Below the pieces are notes generated by a model. It was given only the letters and a program-made list of their open reading frames with translations, was not told where the DNA came from and searched no databases. A DNA stretch of 64,000 bases from Methylotenera_A sp040387095 (GTDB lineage Bacteria; Pseudomonadota; Gammaproteobacteria; Burkholderiales; Methylophilaceae): assembly GCA_040387095.1 (NCBI GenBank), contig JAZKEJ010000012.1:23951-87950 (forward strand), given 5' to 3'. Of the stretch, positions 16,494 to 25,117 are shown in pieces. Numbering within the stretch: position 1 is the stretch's first letter; each line of letters starts with the position of its first letter. The translations under genes were made by a program, and so were the position numbers.

Positions 16494-17507
16494 TTACCAA
16501 CCCGACAATACCAACTTTCCTATCGTGCTGCCAGACTCCAGCTGCGCGTGTGCTTTGCGTAAATTAGCGGCATTAATCGGTTTTAATACCTGGTTCAGCG
16601 TAGTGGTAAGCATGCCATCATCAATTAATTGCGCAACACGCTGCAAAATATGATGTTGCGCAATCATGTCATCGGTTTTGAACAGGGATCGCGTAAACAT
16701 AAATTCCCATACAAAAGTCGCGCTTTTGCTTTTTAACAAATCCAGATTGACCGGTTTAGCGGTTTCGACGATTGAACAAATCTTGCCCTGCGGCTTAACG
16801 ATTTCTGCCAACGCTTCAAAATAACCATCGGTATCGTTATTGCACAGAATATAGTCTGGCTGGATATTGAGCTGTGCTATCTCCTGCTGTAGCTGATGAT
16901 GGTTGATGGCTTCATCCGCCCCTAGATTCTTTACCCATGCAATCGTTTCAGGGCGTGAAGCTGTTGCAATCACGTTTAACCCAGCCACTTTTTTGGCAAG
17001 CTGAATGGCGATAGAACCAACCCCACCTGCCCCACCAATAATCAGAATACTTTTACCTTGATTGCTAGCCAAATCTTGTGTGATCCCTAAACGGTCAAAT
17101 AAGGCCTCCCAAGCCGTAACCGCAGTAAGCGGCAGTGCAGCGGCTGCTTCAAAATTCAAGCTATGTGGTTTATGCCCTACAATACGTTCATCCATCAGCT
17201 GGTATTCTGCGTTGCAGCCGCTGCGGGTAATATCACCTGCGTAGTACACCGGATCGCCCACCTTGAATAAAGTCACCGAATCCCCAACTGCAATCACCTC
17301 CCCAGCCGCATCCCAGCCCAATACTTTTGGCGTGGTTTCCACTTTGTCTTTAGGCTTACGCACCTTGGTATCCACCGGGTTGACTGCTATCGCATGCACC
17401 TTGACCAATACATCCCTGCTTAGTGGCGTGGGTATTTCCAGTTCAGTATCCACTAAAGAATCTGGATTATCGATTGGTAGATAACGCGTGAGTGCGACCG
17501 CTTTCAT
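16494..17507 (-). CDS. MDR-family NAD(P)H-dependent oxidoreductase (zinc-type alcohol dehydrogenase-like)
   Basis: The 337-residue protein is a medium-chain dehydrogenase/reductase. It has the N-terminal GroES-like substrate domain (VKVHAIAVNPVDTKVRK, VLGWDAAGEV), a Rossmann domain starting at ILIIGGAGGVGSIAIQLA, and lacks the structural-zinc cysteine cluster. The subgroup resembles quinone or enal/enone reductases, so reduction of reactive alpha,beta-unsaturated carbonyls is plausible. The gene starts 24 bases after the stop of the YqhD-type alcohol dehydrogenase on the same strand, so the two are probably one operon under control of the TetR regulator farther upstream. Confidence 0.82.
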   Translation of the reverse strand: MKAVALTRYLPIDNPDSLVDTELEIPTPLSRDVLVKVHAIAVNPVDTKVRKPKDKVETTPKVLGWDAAGEVIAVGDSVTLFKVGDPVYYAGDITRSGCNAEYQLMDERIVGHKPHSLNFEAAAALPLTAVTAWEALFDRLGITQDLASNQGKSILIIGGAGGVGSIAIQLAKKVAGLNVIATASRPETIAWVKNLGADEAINHHQLQQEIAQLNIQPDYILCNNDTDGYFEALAEIVKPQGKICSIVETAKPVNLDLLKSKSATFVWEFMFTRSLFKTDDMIAQHHILQRVAQLIDDGMLTTTLNQVLKPINAANLRKAHAQLESGSTIGKLVLSGW

Positions 17508-17531
17508 TTTTTATTCCTTCATTAAAACCGA

Positions 17532-18686
17532 CTAATTAAAACTTGCCTCTAATACTTTTTTGCTTAACTCCAGATTCACATCGCGATGCTCACCAAGTGC
17601 CACCATGCCATGTGCCTCAAGCTGAGTCAGTAAATTATCGATTGCGGTTTTACTGATTTGATAGTCCGCTAGTGAAGTTTTCACGCCTAAACTTTCAAAG
17701 AAAGCGCGTGTGTTCTTGATGGCAGCGCTAATGCGTGCATCATCATCGCCTTCCGTAATATTCCAGACTCTTGCCGCATATTGCAACAACTTGGCACGTT
17801 TAGATTCACGGCGGATTTCCAGCATATTCGGCAAGATGATGGCCAGGGTTTGCGCATGATCCAAACCATGTGCAGCGGTAATTTCATGGCCCAGCATATG
17901 CGTTGCCCAATCACTCGGTACGCCAGAGCCAATAAGGCCGTTCAACGCCAAGGTGGCTGTCCACATTAGATTGGCTTGCGCTTTGTAATCCTGCGGGTTA
18001 GCCAATACTTTAGGGCCTACATCAATCAAGGTAGACAGCAAGCCTTCTGCAAAGCGGTCTTGCACTTGTGCGTCTACCGGATAGGTCAAATATTGTTCCA
18101 TGATATGGGTAAAAGCATCTACCACGCCGTTGGCCAATTGGCGCGGTGGCAAAGTATAGCTTTTGGTCGGGTCTAGTATTGAAAATTGCGGGAATACCTC
18201 TGGATGCGTGAAAAACAATTTATCCAGACCGCGTGAAATCACTGCCCCATCGTTCATTTCTGAGCCTGTTGCCGGCAGAGTAAGCACGGTACCATAAGGC
18301 AGCGCTTTGGTAATGTTTGTACCATGCTTAAGCAAGATATTCCAAGGATCTTCTTCCTGATAAACCGCCGCTGCGATGAATTTGGTCGCATCAATCACAG
18401 AGCCGCCGCCTACGGCCAGCAAATAGTCAATTTTTTCGGCTTTAATCAATGCTACCGCACGCATCAAGGTATCGTATTGCGGATTAGGCTCAATACCTTC
18501 GAATTCTTTTACGGCACGGTTACCCAATGCGGCAAGTACTTCTGCCAAGGTACCATTTTTACGCGCACTGCTACCGCCCAGCAAGATTAAAACGCGCGCC
18601 TCAGTTGGCACCAGCTTATCTAATTCAGCCACTTTACCTTCACCAAACGCGATATGCGTTGGGTTATAAAAATCAAAATTTAACAT
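17532..18686 (-). CDS. yqhD: YqhD-type iron-containing alcohol dehydrogenase (aldehyde reductase)
   Basis: The 384-residue protein lines up along its whole length with E. coli YqhD (387 residues), an NADPH-dependent reductase of short-chain and toxic aldehydes. Diagnostic stretches are LLAVGGGSVIDATKFIAAA, TLPATGSEMNDGAVISR, LANGVVDAFTHIMEQY, WATHMLGHEITAAHGLDHAQ (metal-binding histidines) and RVWNITEGDDDARI. A GGAG ribosome site lies nine bases upstream of ATG. A 17-base imperfect palindrome sits between the likely -35 and -10 regions and matches one in front of the adjacent tetR gene. Role proposed: detoxification of aldehydes or other electrophiles. Confidence 0.9.
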   Translation of the reverse strand: MLNFDFYNPTHIAFGEGKVAELDKLVPTEARVLILLGGSSARKNGTLAEVLAALGNRAVKEFEGIEPNPQYDTLMRAVALIKAEKIDYLLAVGGGSVIDATKFIAAAVYQEEDPWNILLKHGTNITKALPYGTVLTLPATGSEMNDGAVISRGLDKLFFTHPEVFPQFSILDPTKSYTLPPRQLANGVVDAFTHIMEQYLTYPVDAQVQDRFAEGLLSTLIDVGPKVLANPQDYKAQANLMWTATLALNGLIGSGVPSDWATHMLGHEITAAHGLDHAQTLAIILPNMLEIRRESKRAKLLQYAARVWNITEGDDDARISAAIKNTRAFFESLGVKTSLADYQISKTAIDNLLTQLEAHGMVALGEHRDVNLELSKKVLEASFN

Positions 18687-18729
18687 CTTTAATTACTCCA
18701 ATTTAAAAATATAATACTCAAAATTAATA

Positions 18730-18746
18730 TTAGACCAGTCGACTAA
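18730..18746. promoter_or_regulatory. TetR-family operator in the yqhD promoter
   Basis: The core TAGACCAGTCGACTA at 18731-18745 is an imperfect palindrome with five-base spacer (TAGAC / GACTA, one mismatch from perfect). It shares 13 of 15 bases with the site in front of tetR at 19416-19430. On the minus strand it falls just upstream of a TAATAT or TATTAT -10 candidate for yqhD, in a place where binding would block RNA polymerase. Confidence 0.6.
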
Positions 18747-18780
18747 TGATTAACCAAATAAAAAATTGCTCGAATACTTA

Positions 18781-19383
18781 CTAAGTACTTAAATCTAACT
18801 TATTCTTTAGTGAACTCATGGCAGATTCTAACGCATCGCGCGAACGGTTAACCTTGGTGAATAAGGTCGCGCCAATCCACATATAATAAATTTCATGCGT
18901 AACAAATTTTGCATCTAAATGCGCTGGAAACTCGCCGTTATCAATGCCCTCTTGTACACATTCGGCAATACGGTTGATGATTCTATCAGTGCCAAGCTTA
19001 AGCGTAATGCGCATGGTTTCTGATAAATCGGTTACCTCTGCACTTAATTTAACCACCAAACATTTATCTTGAGTCGTGTCTGCTGTTTGGGTATCGAGCC
19101 AATTTTGAAAATACGCCAATAAGCGTGACTTAACTGACCCAATTCCTGGGCTAAGCTTACTTTCAATATGCGTTAAATAACCGTCTAAATAATCTTCAAG
19201 CAAAGCATCGCCAAACTGCTCTTTTGATTTGAAATAGTGGTAAAACGAACCTTTAGGCACATTGGCCTGCGTTAAAATCTCATTTAGGCCAACGGCTGCG
19301 AAACCCTTGCCCAACATGATGTTTTTAGCAGTATCAATAATCTGCTGACGTGTATCGGTGAATTTTTGTATAGCTAAAGCCAT
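18781..19383 (-). CDS. TetR-family transcriptional regulator
   Basis: The 200-residue protein has the TetR helix-turn-helix at about residues 10-60 (RQQIIDTAKNIMLGKGF, then ILTQANVPKGSFYHYFKSKE) and a ligand domain containing LEDYLDGYLTHIESKL and a Cys in TTQDKCLVVKLSAEV. That general form is seen in regulators of the AcuR/NemR kind that respond to reactive carbonyls or quinones. It is encoded directly upstream of, and on the same strand as, the YqhD-type dehydrogenase and the MDR oxidoreductase. Matching palindromes lie in front of this gene and of yqhD, so it most likely represses both itself and the operon. The inducer is inferred to be an electrophile or aldehyde. Confidence 0.88.
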   Translation of the reverse strand: MALAIQKFTDTRQQIIDTAKNIMLGKGFAAVGLNEILTQANVPKGSFYHYFKSKEQFGDALLEDYLDGYLTHIESKLSPGIGSVKSRLLAYFQNWLDTQTADTTQDKCLVVKLSAEVTDLSETMRITLKLGTDRIINRIAECVQEGIDNGEFPAHLDAKFVTHEIYYMWIGATLFTKVNRSRDALESAMSSLKNKLDLST

Positions 19384-19414
19384 AACGTATTATGTCACTG
19401 GATACACAATCCGT

Positions 19415-19431
19415 CTAGACCAATCGTCTAG
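19415..19431. promoter_or_regulatory. TetR-family operator upstream of tetR
   Basis: CTAGAC-CAATC-GTCTAG is a perfect palindrome with six-base arms and a five-base spacer. It lies 32-48 bases upstream of the tetR start codon and matches the yqhD promoter site, so autoregulation is likely. Confidence 0.65.
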
Positions 19432-19480
19432 TAAATTTTTTTATTCTCTGCAAACTTTGTAACATAATATTTTACAGAGT

Positions 19481-20869
19481 TTAATTTCGTGCGAACGCAG
19501 GCTGAGTAGAGAAATACTGTTTAATACCAGTCAAAATGGAGTTAACTAACTTGTCCTGATACGCATCGCTGTTCAATCGACGCTCTTCTTCTGGGTTACT
19601 GATAAATGCAGTTTCCACCAGAATTGACGGAATATCTGGCGATTTTAATACCGCAAAACCCGCTTGCTCTACATGGTTTTTGTGAAGCTTATTAATATCG
19701 CCAATTTGGGCTAACACTGCCTTACCCAATTTCAGGCTGTCATTGATCATGGCTGCCTGCGACAAGTCCAGCAGCGTTCTAGCTAAAACTGGATCTTTGC
19801 CACCCAAACTCACACCACCAATCAGGTCTGACTCATTCTCTTTTTTCGCCAAATAGCGCGCACTCGCGCTGGTTGCGCCTTTTTCTGACAAGGCAAATAC
19901 GGATGAACCATGCGCGGCAGGGTTTGTAAACGCATCGGCATGAATCGACACGAATAAATCGGATTTTAATTTGCGCGCTTTTAAAACACGCATACCTAGC
20001 GGCACAAAATAATCCCCATCACGGGTCAATACACCGCGCATATTAGGTTCTGCATCAATTTTTGCTTTAAGCTTTTTGGCAATCGCCAAAGTAATGACTT
20101 TTTCATGACTACCATTTGCGCCACGCGCACCAGGATCCTCACCACCGTGGCCAGCATCAATTGCAATGGTAATTAATCGTTCGTCTGGCTCTTTATTTTT
20201 ATCAGTAGCCGCATCCTCACTCAGCGGCGGATTACCGCTCTGTGCTGACACAGCCGGCGGTTCGCTTTGCGACTCAGCAGCCTCTCCAGCATCTGCCGGC
20301 AAAGGTTCGATAACCGGCCTGGGTTGGGTTGAAGCTGTACTATCACTAATTTCTGCGCTAGTTTGTGTACTGCTTTCTGCAGTGCTTTCTACACTTTTTT
20401 TACCTAGCATCGCCATTAACTCATCTTGTAAAGGATAAATATCCAGCACCAATCGATATCTATACTCACCAGCGGGTGTTAATGCGAAAATGTTCGGTTT
20501 TACTTCGCCTTTTAGATCAATTACAACACGTACTATATTGGTTTTAAAATTGGCAACGCGCACCTGCTGAATGTAAGGGTCGCTGGATAAAATTTTGTCG
20601 GATAATGTTTTAAGCGTATTGTTTAAATCAATATTTTCAATATCCAACACTAGGCGGTCAGGATTTTTTAACACGATTAGTTGATACTTAATCGGCGCTT
20701 CAGATTCTAATGCGATACGGGTGTACTCTTGCGCAGGCCATACGCGAGCAGCGGTAATCGAGCCAGCAGAATAAGCAGCCATACTAAAAAACAACAAACA
20801 AAGCACCATCAATAAGCGATATTTTGCTTGTTTTAAGCTGTTTATTAAAATACCTATGTTCATTTCCAC
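19481..20869 (-). CDS. amiC: N-acetylmuramoyl-L-alanine amidase AmiC
   Basis: This 462-residue periplasmic zinc amidase cuts the stem peptide from septal peptidoglycan so that daughter cells can separate. The N terminus has a hydrophobic signal region at about 18-35, then an AMIN domain (about 38-145, including RLVLDIENIDLNN and YRLVLDIYPL) that targets the septum. A linker rich in Ser, Thr, Pro and Glu (about 158-228) follows, and then an Amidase_3 domain with zinc ligands in IAIDAGHGGEDPGARG, SHEKVITLA and FVSIHADAF, and the catalytic Glu in LVETAFISNPEEE. It follows tsaE on the same strand with a 26-base gap, as in many proteobacteria. Confidence 0.93.
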   Translation of the reverse strand: MEMNIGILINSLKQAKYRLLMVLCLLFFSMAAYSAGSITAARVWPAQEYTRIALESEAPIKYQLIVLKNPDRLVLDIENIDLNNTLKTLSDKILSSDPYIQQVRVANFKTNIVRVVIDLKGEVKPNIFALTPAGEYRYRLVLDIYPLQDELMAMLGKKSVESTAESSTQTSAEISDSTASTQPRPVIEPLPADAGEAAESQSEPPAVSAQSGNPPLSEDAATDKNKEPDERLITIAIDAGHGGEDPGARGANGSHEKVITLAIAKKLKAKIDAEPNMRGVLTRDGDYFVPLGMRVLKARKLKSDLFVSIHADAFTNPAAHGSSVFALSEKGATSASARYLAKKENESDLIGGVSLGGKDPVLARTLLDLSQAAMINDSLKLGKAVLAQIGDINKLHKNHVEQAGFAVLKSPDIPSILVETAFISNPEEERRLNSDAYQDKLVNSILTGIKQYFSTQPAFARN

Positions 20870-20895
20870 CTAAATTTTAATTATCTAGTTAACGC

Positions 20896-21432
20896 TTATT
20901 CAAGCTTAAATTTGGTTAAGTTAAATCGCTGTGATTGTTGTGAATGAACTGAAATCTGAATGACTCTTTTTAGTCCATCGTGAATTAAATGTACATGAAT
21001 ATCTGGCTCTGGCAGCAAATGCTCCGCTTTTTCTGGCCACTCGATCAAGCAAATACTTTGCGGACTAAAATATTCCCTGAAGCCACTTTCTTCCCATTCT
21101 ATCTCATCTACAAATCTATATAAATCAAAATGATATATGCTATAACTAGAAAATACATAAGGTTCGACTAAAGTATAAGTAGGGCTTTTTACTTTACCAG
21201 AAAAACTTAAACCTTGTATAAATCCGCGTGTAAATGTAGTTTTTCCTGCACCTAAATCACCATGCAGAAAAATAACCAAACCAGTTTTAATTGCATGCGA
21301 AGTGACGAATTTTGCCAACTGCGCACCTGCGGATAAAGTGGCTGATTCATCTGCCAATGTCGCTTGTTTCGAGAAAGCGTCGTTTAATAAAACGCTGATA
21401 TGTCCTGAAGAAAGTGTAATATCATTCGCCAT
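20896..21432 (-). CDS. tsaE: tRNA threonylcarbamoyladenosine biosynthesis ATPase TsaE
   Basis: TsaE works with TsaB and TsaD to make t6A37 on ANN-reading tRNAs. The Walker A motif HGDLGAGKTTFTRG, SPTYTLVEPY, and IYHFDLYRFVDEIEWEESG identify it; ICLIEWPEKAEHLLP follows. The ATG at 21432 is chosen over an upstream TTG at 21438. Its start codon abuts the queG start codon on the other strand, forming a single CATATG. Family members often begin nearer to TLADESATLSAG, so an internal non-ATG start is possible. It leads into amiC. Confidence 0.9.
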   Translation of the reverse strand: MANDITLSSGHISVLLNDAFSKQATLADESATLSAGAQLAKFVTSHAIKTGLVIFLHGDLGAGKTTFTRGFIQGLSFSGKVKSPTYTLVEPYVFSSYSIYHFDLYRFVDEIEWEESGFREYFSPQSICLIEWPEKAEHLLPEPDIHVHLIHDGLKRVIQISVHSQQSQRFNLTKFKLE

Positions 21433-22539
21433 ATGCAATTAAATCAATCAATCAATAGCGCTAACGATTGGGCCAAGCTTGCCGCTGACATTAAATGCTG
21501 GGGCCTGGAATTGGGGTTTGCCGACATTGGTATTACGGATACGAATCTGGCAAATGCGGAGACAAAACACCAAGCGTGGATAAAAAAAGGCTTTCATGGT
21601 GACATGGATTATATGGCAAAACACGGTACTAAGCGAAGCCGACCTGCCGAATTAGTGCCAAATACCATCCGCGTTATTACAGTAAGGTTAGATTATTTAC
21701 CGCCAAAAGCCAAAAATAGCTGGCAAGTGATGAATGATGGTGAGCAAGCATTTATTTCCCGATATGCTTTGGGTCGTGATTATCACAAAGTGATACGCCA
21801 AAAATTACAAAAGCTGTGTGACAGAATTCATACTGAACTGCCGGGTGAAATAAAGGGTTTTGAAAACCAGCATTTTGAATACCGTGTCTTTACAGATAGC
21901 GCGCCAGTGCTAGAAGTGGCATTAGCTGAAAAGGCCGGCCTGGGTTGGCGCGGCAAACATACTTTATTACTGAATAAAAACCATGGCTCCTGGTTTTTTC
22001 TGGGTGAAATTTACACTAACTTGCCTCTGCCAATAGATACGCCAGCAATCAATCATTGCGGCACTTGCTCCGCTTGTATCGATATTTGCCCTACCCGCGC
22101 CATCACAGCGCCGTATGAAGTAGATGCGCGACGTTGCATCTCCTACTTAACCATTGAGCTTAAAACTGCCATACCCGTTGAATTCAGGTCGTTAATTGGC
22201 AACCGCGTCTATGGTTGTGATGATTGTCAGTTGGCTTGCCCGTGGAATAAATTTGCAGAAATCACGCAAGAACCCGATTTTAATATCCGCAATGGCTTGG
22301 ATGACGTAAGCTTGATCGAATGTTTCGGCTGGAGCAAAGCAGAATTTCAACAGAAAATGGCTGGCAGTGCGATTCATCGAATTGGTTTTGCACAGTGGTT
22401 ACGCAACATTGCGGTTGGTTTAGGTAATGCGCCTACTTCGTCTGCAATAGTGAATGCGTTGGAAATGCGAAAAAATGATGTAGACGCTTTAGTAAGGGAA
22501 CATGTGGCTTGGGCTTTGCAGCAACATATCAAAAGTTAA
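21433..22539 (+). CDS. queG: Epoxyqueuosine reductase QueG
   Basis: QueG catalyses the last step of queuosine formation in tRNA, reducing epoxyqueuosine with cobalamin and two [4Fe-4S] clusters. The 368-residue protein shows the family start KCWGLELGFADIGITDTNLA, the conserved RYALGRDYHK, Asp155 in RVFTDSAPV, and cluster ligands Cys209, 212, 215 and 219 plus Cys262, 265 and 269. A C-terminal HEAT-like tail ends in REHVAWALQQH. Its start is head to head with tsaE, leaving no intergenic DNA for a promoter or ribosome site. queD, an early gene of the same pathway, lies at 48.7 kb. Confidence 0.94.
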   Translation: MQLNQSINSANDWAKLAADIKCWGLELGFADIGITDTNLANAETKHQAWIKKGFHGDMDYMAKHGTKRSRPAELVPNTIRVITVRLDYLPPKAKNSWQVMNDGEQAFISRYALGRDYHKVIRQKLQKLCDRIHTELPGEIKGFENQHFEYRVFTDSAPVLEVALAEKAGLGWRGKHTLLLNKNHGSWFFLGEIYTNLPLPIDTPAINHCGTCSACIDICPTRAITAPYEVDARRCISYLTIELKTAIPVEFRSLIGNRVYGCDDCQLACPWNKFAEITQEPDFNIRNGLDDVSLIECFGWSKAEFQQKMAGSAIHRIGFAQWLRNIAVGLGNAPTSSAIVNALEMRKNDVDALVREHVAWALQQHIKS

Positions 22540-22630
22540 TATTGCATTTATTGAGCTAAAAAAATAGCATTGACTGGCTTATTGCATGACTAATCCCATT
22601 GGTTTAGAAATGCTAAAGATACGGTAAGTT

Positions 22631-23545
22631 TTAAATAGATAACATGGCAGCGCCTAACATGCCGGCGATATCGCCCGCTTGTGAAACTTTAACCGTGACT
22701 TTTCCACGCAATACAGCAATTAAATCTGCGTCTAATTGTGTGTTAAAACTATTTTGCATCAGATGCCAAGATGCGCTTAATCCTCCGCCGATGATCACAT
22801 TAGGTACATCCACGATTTTTTGTATATGCGCCACCACTTGCCCGAGAGAGCGACCTGCTAGATCAAAAGCCGCTTGCGCTTGTTCATCATTATCTTCGGC
22901 TAATTCAGCAATATCAAACGTGTTAAGTGTATTTTTTGTCGCTATAAAATAACTATTCGATAGGCCAGTGGCAGACGCATACTGTTCTAAACAACCGCGA
23001 TTGCCGCAACCACACAATCGGCCGTTTGGCTCAACGACAATATGCCCTACTTCCATCGCAACGCCGTGAGTGCCAGAAAATGGCTTGCCAGCAACGATTA
23101 AGCCACCACCCACGCCCGTACCAAGCCCAATATAAATAAGCCCTTGGCTAGGCTTGTTGTTTAAACAGTATTCGCCATAAGTAGCCGCTAGTGCGTCATT
23201 TTCAACAATCACTTTTTTACCAATTAGCTGGCTTAAATCTTGGCTTAAATTCACATCTTTTAAACCGGGTAGATTAGGCGCTTGCGCAATGCATTGCGTT
23301 TGCGGATCAATAAATCCTGGGAAACCAATGCCAATAGTTTGTATATCAGGATATTTAAGCAATGCCGATTGAATGACTTTGGTGAGAATTGTGAGTATGT
23401 GTTGCCAAGCAGAGTCGGGCGATTGATTTTTAAAGATCTGCATAAAATCTGCCTGAAAGCGCGTTTCATTGACCAGCTGCAAACCATCAAATACGCCCAA
23501 ACGGCAATTAGTGCCGCCGATATCGATACCAATAGAATTAGCCAT
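22631..23545 (-). CDS. ROK-family sugar kinase (probable glucokinase)
   Basis: The 304-residue protein carries the ROK signatures: an N-terminal phosphate loop IGIDIGGTNCRLGVFDG, the segment ENDALAATYGEY, GLGTGVGGGLIVAGK, and the zinc-binding motif GHIVVEPNGRLCGCGNRGCLEQYAS. ROK kinases phosphorylate glucose, fructose or related sugars. Position nine bases after malQ, in a glycogen cluster, favours glucokinase acting on glucose released from maltodextrins. Fructokinase is the alternative. Confidence 0.85.
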   Translation of the reverse strand: MANSIGIDIGGTNCRLGVFDGLQLVNETRFQADFMQIFKNQSPDSAWQHILTILTKVIQSALLKYPDIQTIGIGFPGFIDPQTQCIAQAPNLPGLKDVNLSQDLSQLIGKKVIVENDALAATYGEYCLNNKPSQGLIYIGLGTGVGGGLIVAGKPFSGTHGVAMEVGHIVVEPNGRLCGCGNRGCLEQYASATGLSNSYFIATKNTLNTFDIAELAEDNDEQAQAAFDLAGRSLGQVVAHIQKIVDVPNVIIGGGLSASWHLMQNSFNTQLDADLIAVLRGKVTVKVSQAGDIAGMLGAAMLSI

Positions 23546-23554
23546 TATTGCTGC

Positions 23555-25039
23555 TCAATGAACTTCGTTCTTTCTACCGTTTCTCAAAATGGCATCTGCA
23601 AATACTTGTCTATGCTCTTGCGTTAATTGATGCCATTCAAATTTCCAAACCCAATTACTACCCAATGTACCAGGCGTGTTCATGCGGTGCGCGCCATCCA
23701 GTGCTAAAATATCTTGCATGGGAATAACTACTAAATCGCCATTTGTAGCCAACGCCATCTCAATTAACGCCTGCGGCATGGCGGGTTCATAATTATTCAA
23801 AGCCGCATGCAAATGATTTTTAGCGTGTTCTTCTAAGCTTTGGTACCAACCTAGACTGGTGTCGTTATCGTGTGTGCCGGTGTACACCACACTATTGGGT
23901 TCAATATTGTGCGGCAAATAAAAATTATCTTCTCCACTGCCAAAAGCAAATTGCAGTATTTTCATGCCGGGCATATTGTAATGGTGCCGTAAGGCGTTTA
24001 CTTCGTCGGTGATAATTCCTAAGTCTTCAGCTACCAAACACATTTTTTTGAAATGTTTTTTGATGGTACTTAATAGCGCATAGCCAGGCGCCAATCGCCA
24101 CACACCATTCATTGCAGTAGCTTCATTTGCCGGGATTTCCCACGCCGCTTGCAAACCACGAAAGTGGTCAATCCGTACCATATCGAACATCCTGTTTTGC
24201 GTTTCCATGCGGTGTATCCACCATTTAAAACCATGATTTTTCATGGCGCTCCAGTTGTAATGTGGGTTACCCCAACGCTGGCCGGTATTGGAAAAATAAT
24301 CGGGTGGCACACCTGCAACAACAGTCATATTGCAGCGTTTATTCAGTTTAAACAAATTAGGATTAGCCCAAACGTCAGCACTATCAAACGCCACAAAAAT
24401 CGGTATATCGCCAAACATCAGAATGTTTTTATTGTTTGCGTACTGCTTTAATGCTCTCCATTGCTCAAAAAACATAAACTGTGTAAATTGAATCAGACTT
24501 ATCTCTGCCGCATATTGCTTTTTGGACAAATTAAGCGTTTTGGTCTCACGTTTTTTATAGTCTTCTGGCCAATTATTCCAACTAGTTTGGTTAAAACGTT
24601 TGCGCAACACCAAAAACAAAGCAAAATCTTTTAACCAATGATTATGTTTTCTGCAGAATTTTTTAAAAACAATATATTCGATTGAATCAGGATTGTGCGA
24701 AAAAGCCGCAAATGCCTGTGCAAATAGATGCTGACGGCTTTCTTCATCTGAACTGGATTGATAGGCATGAGCATCCTCATGCGATATGAAACCACTATTG
24801 ACTAGACTTTCAGCCAGTTTGTGCATATCAATAAAACGCGGATTACCAGCATGAGCGCTTAAACATTGGTATGGCGAGCCATCGTCATGTGGCATGTTTA
24901 GCGGCAAAGTTTGCCAAACACTTGCGCCTACTTCGCTTAAAAAATCTACAAATTGTGATGCATCATCACCAAACGTGCCATCTGGCAGAGAACTTACATG
25001 CAGTAAAACGCCAGCTTTGCGTTGTGGTGATTTTTTCAT
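23555..25039 (-). CDS. malQ: 4-alpha-glucanotransferase (amylomaltase)
   Basis: MalQ moves alpha-1,4-glucan segments between maltodextrins, releasing glucose. The 494-residue GH77 protein begins with KAGVLLHVSSLPDG and continues with SVWQTLPLNMPHDDGSPYQ, MFGDIPIFVAFDSADVW, VAGVPPDYFSNTGQRWGNPHY, the catalytic-Asp segment MVRIDHFRGLQAAWEIP, the catalytic-Glu segment LVAEDLGIITDEV, and VYTGTHDNDTSLGWY. All core GH77 motifs are present. It lies between the GH57 gene (78 bases upstream) and the ROK kinase gene (nine bases downstream) on the same strand. Confidence 0.94.
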   Translation of the reverse strand: MKKSPQRKAGVLLHVSSLPDGTFGDDASQFVDFLSEVGASVWQTLPLNMPHDDGSPYQCLSAHAGNPRFIDMHKLAESLVNSGFISHEDAHAYQSSSDEESRQHLFAQAFAAFSHNPDSIEYIVFKKFCRKHNHWLKDFALFLVLRKRFNQTSWNNWPEDYKKRETKTLNLSKKQYAAEISLIQFTQFMFFEQWRALKQYANNKNILMFGDIPIFVAFDSADVWANPNLFKLNKRCNMTVVAGVPPDYFSNTGQRWGNPHYNWSAMKNHGFKWWIHRMETQNRMFDMVRIDHFRGLQAAWEIPANEATAMNGVWRLAPGYALLSTIKKHFKKMCLVAEDLGIITDEVNALRHHYNMPGMKILQFAFGSGEDNFYLPHNIEPNSVVYTGTHDNDTSLGWYQSLEEHAKNHLHAALNNYEPAMPQALIEMALATNGDLVVIPMQDILALDGAHRMNTPGTLGSNWVWKFEWHQLTQEHRQVFADAILRNGRKNEVH

Positions 25040-25117
25040 CTTATTTCTTATTTAAGTTATTTCTAAGCGATTACCAATACTTATGCGCTGCATTTTAAGT
25101 TGAATTAATCAGTTTTT

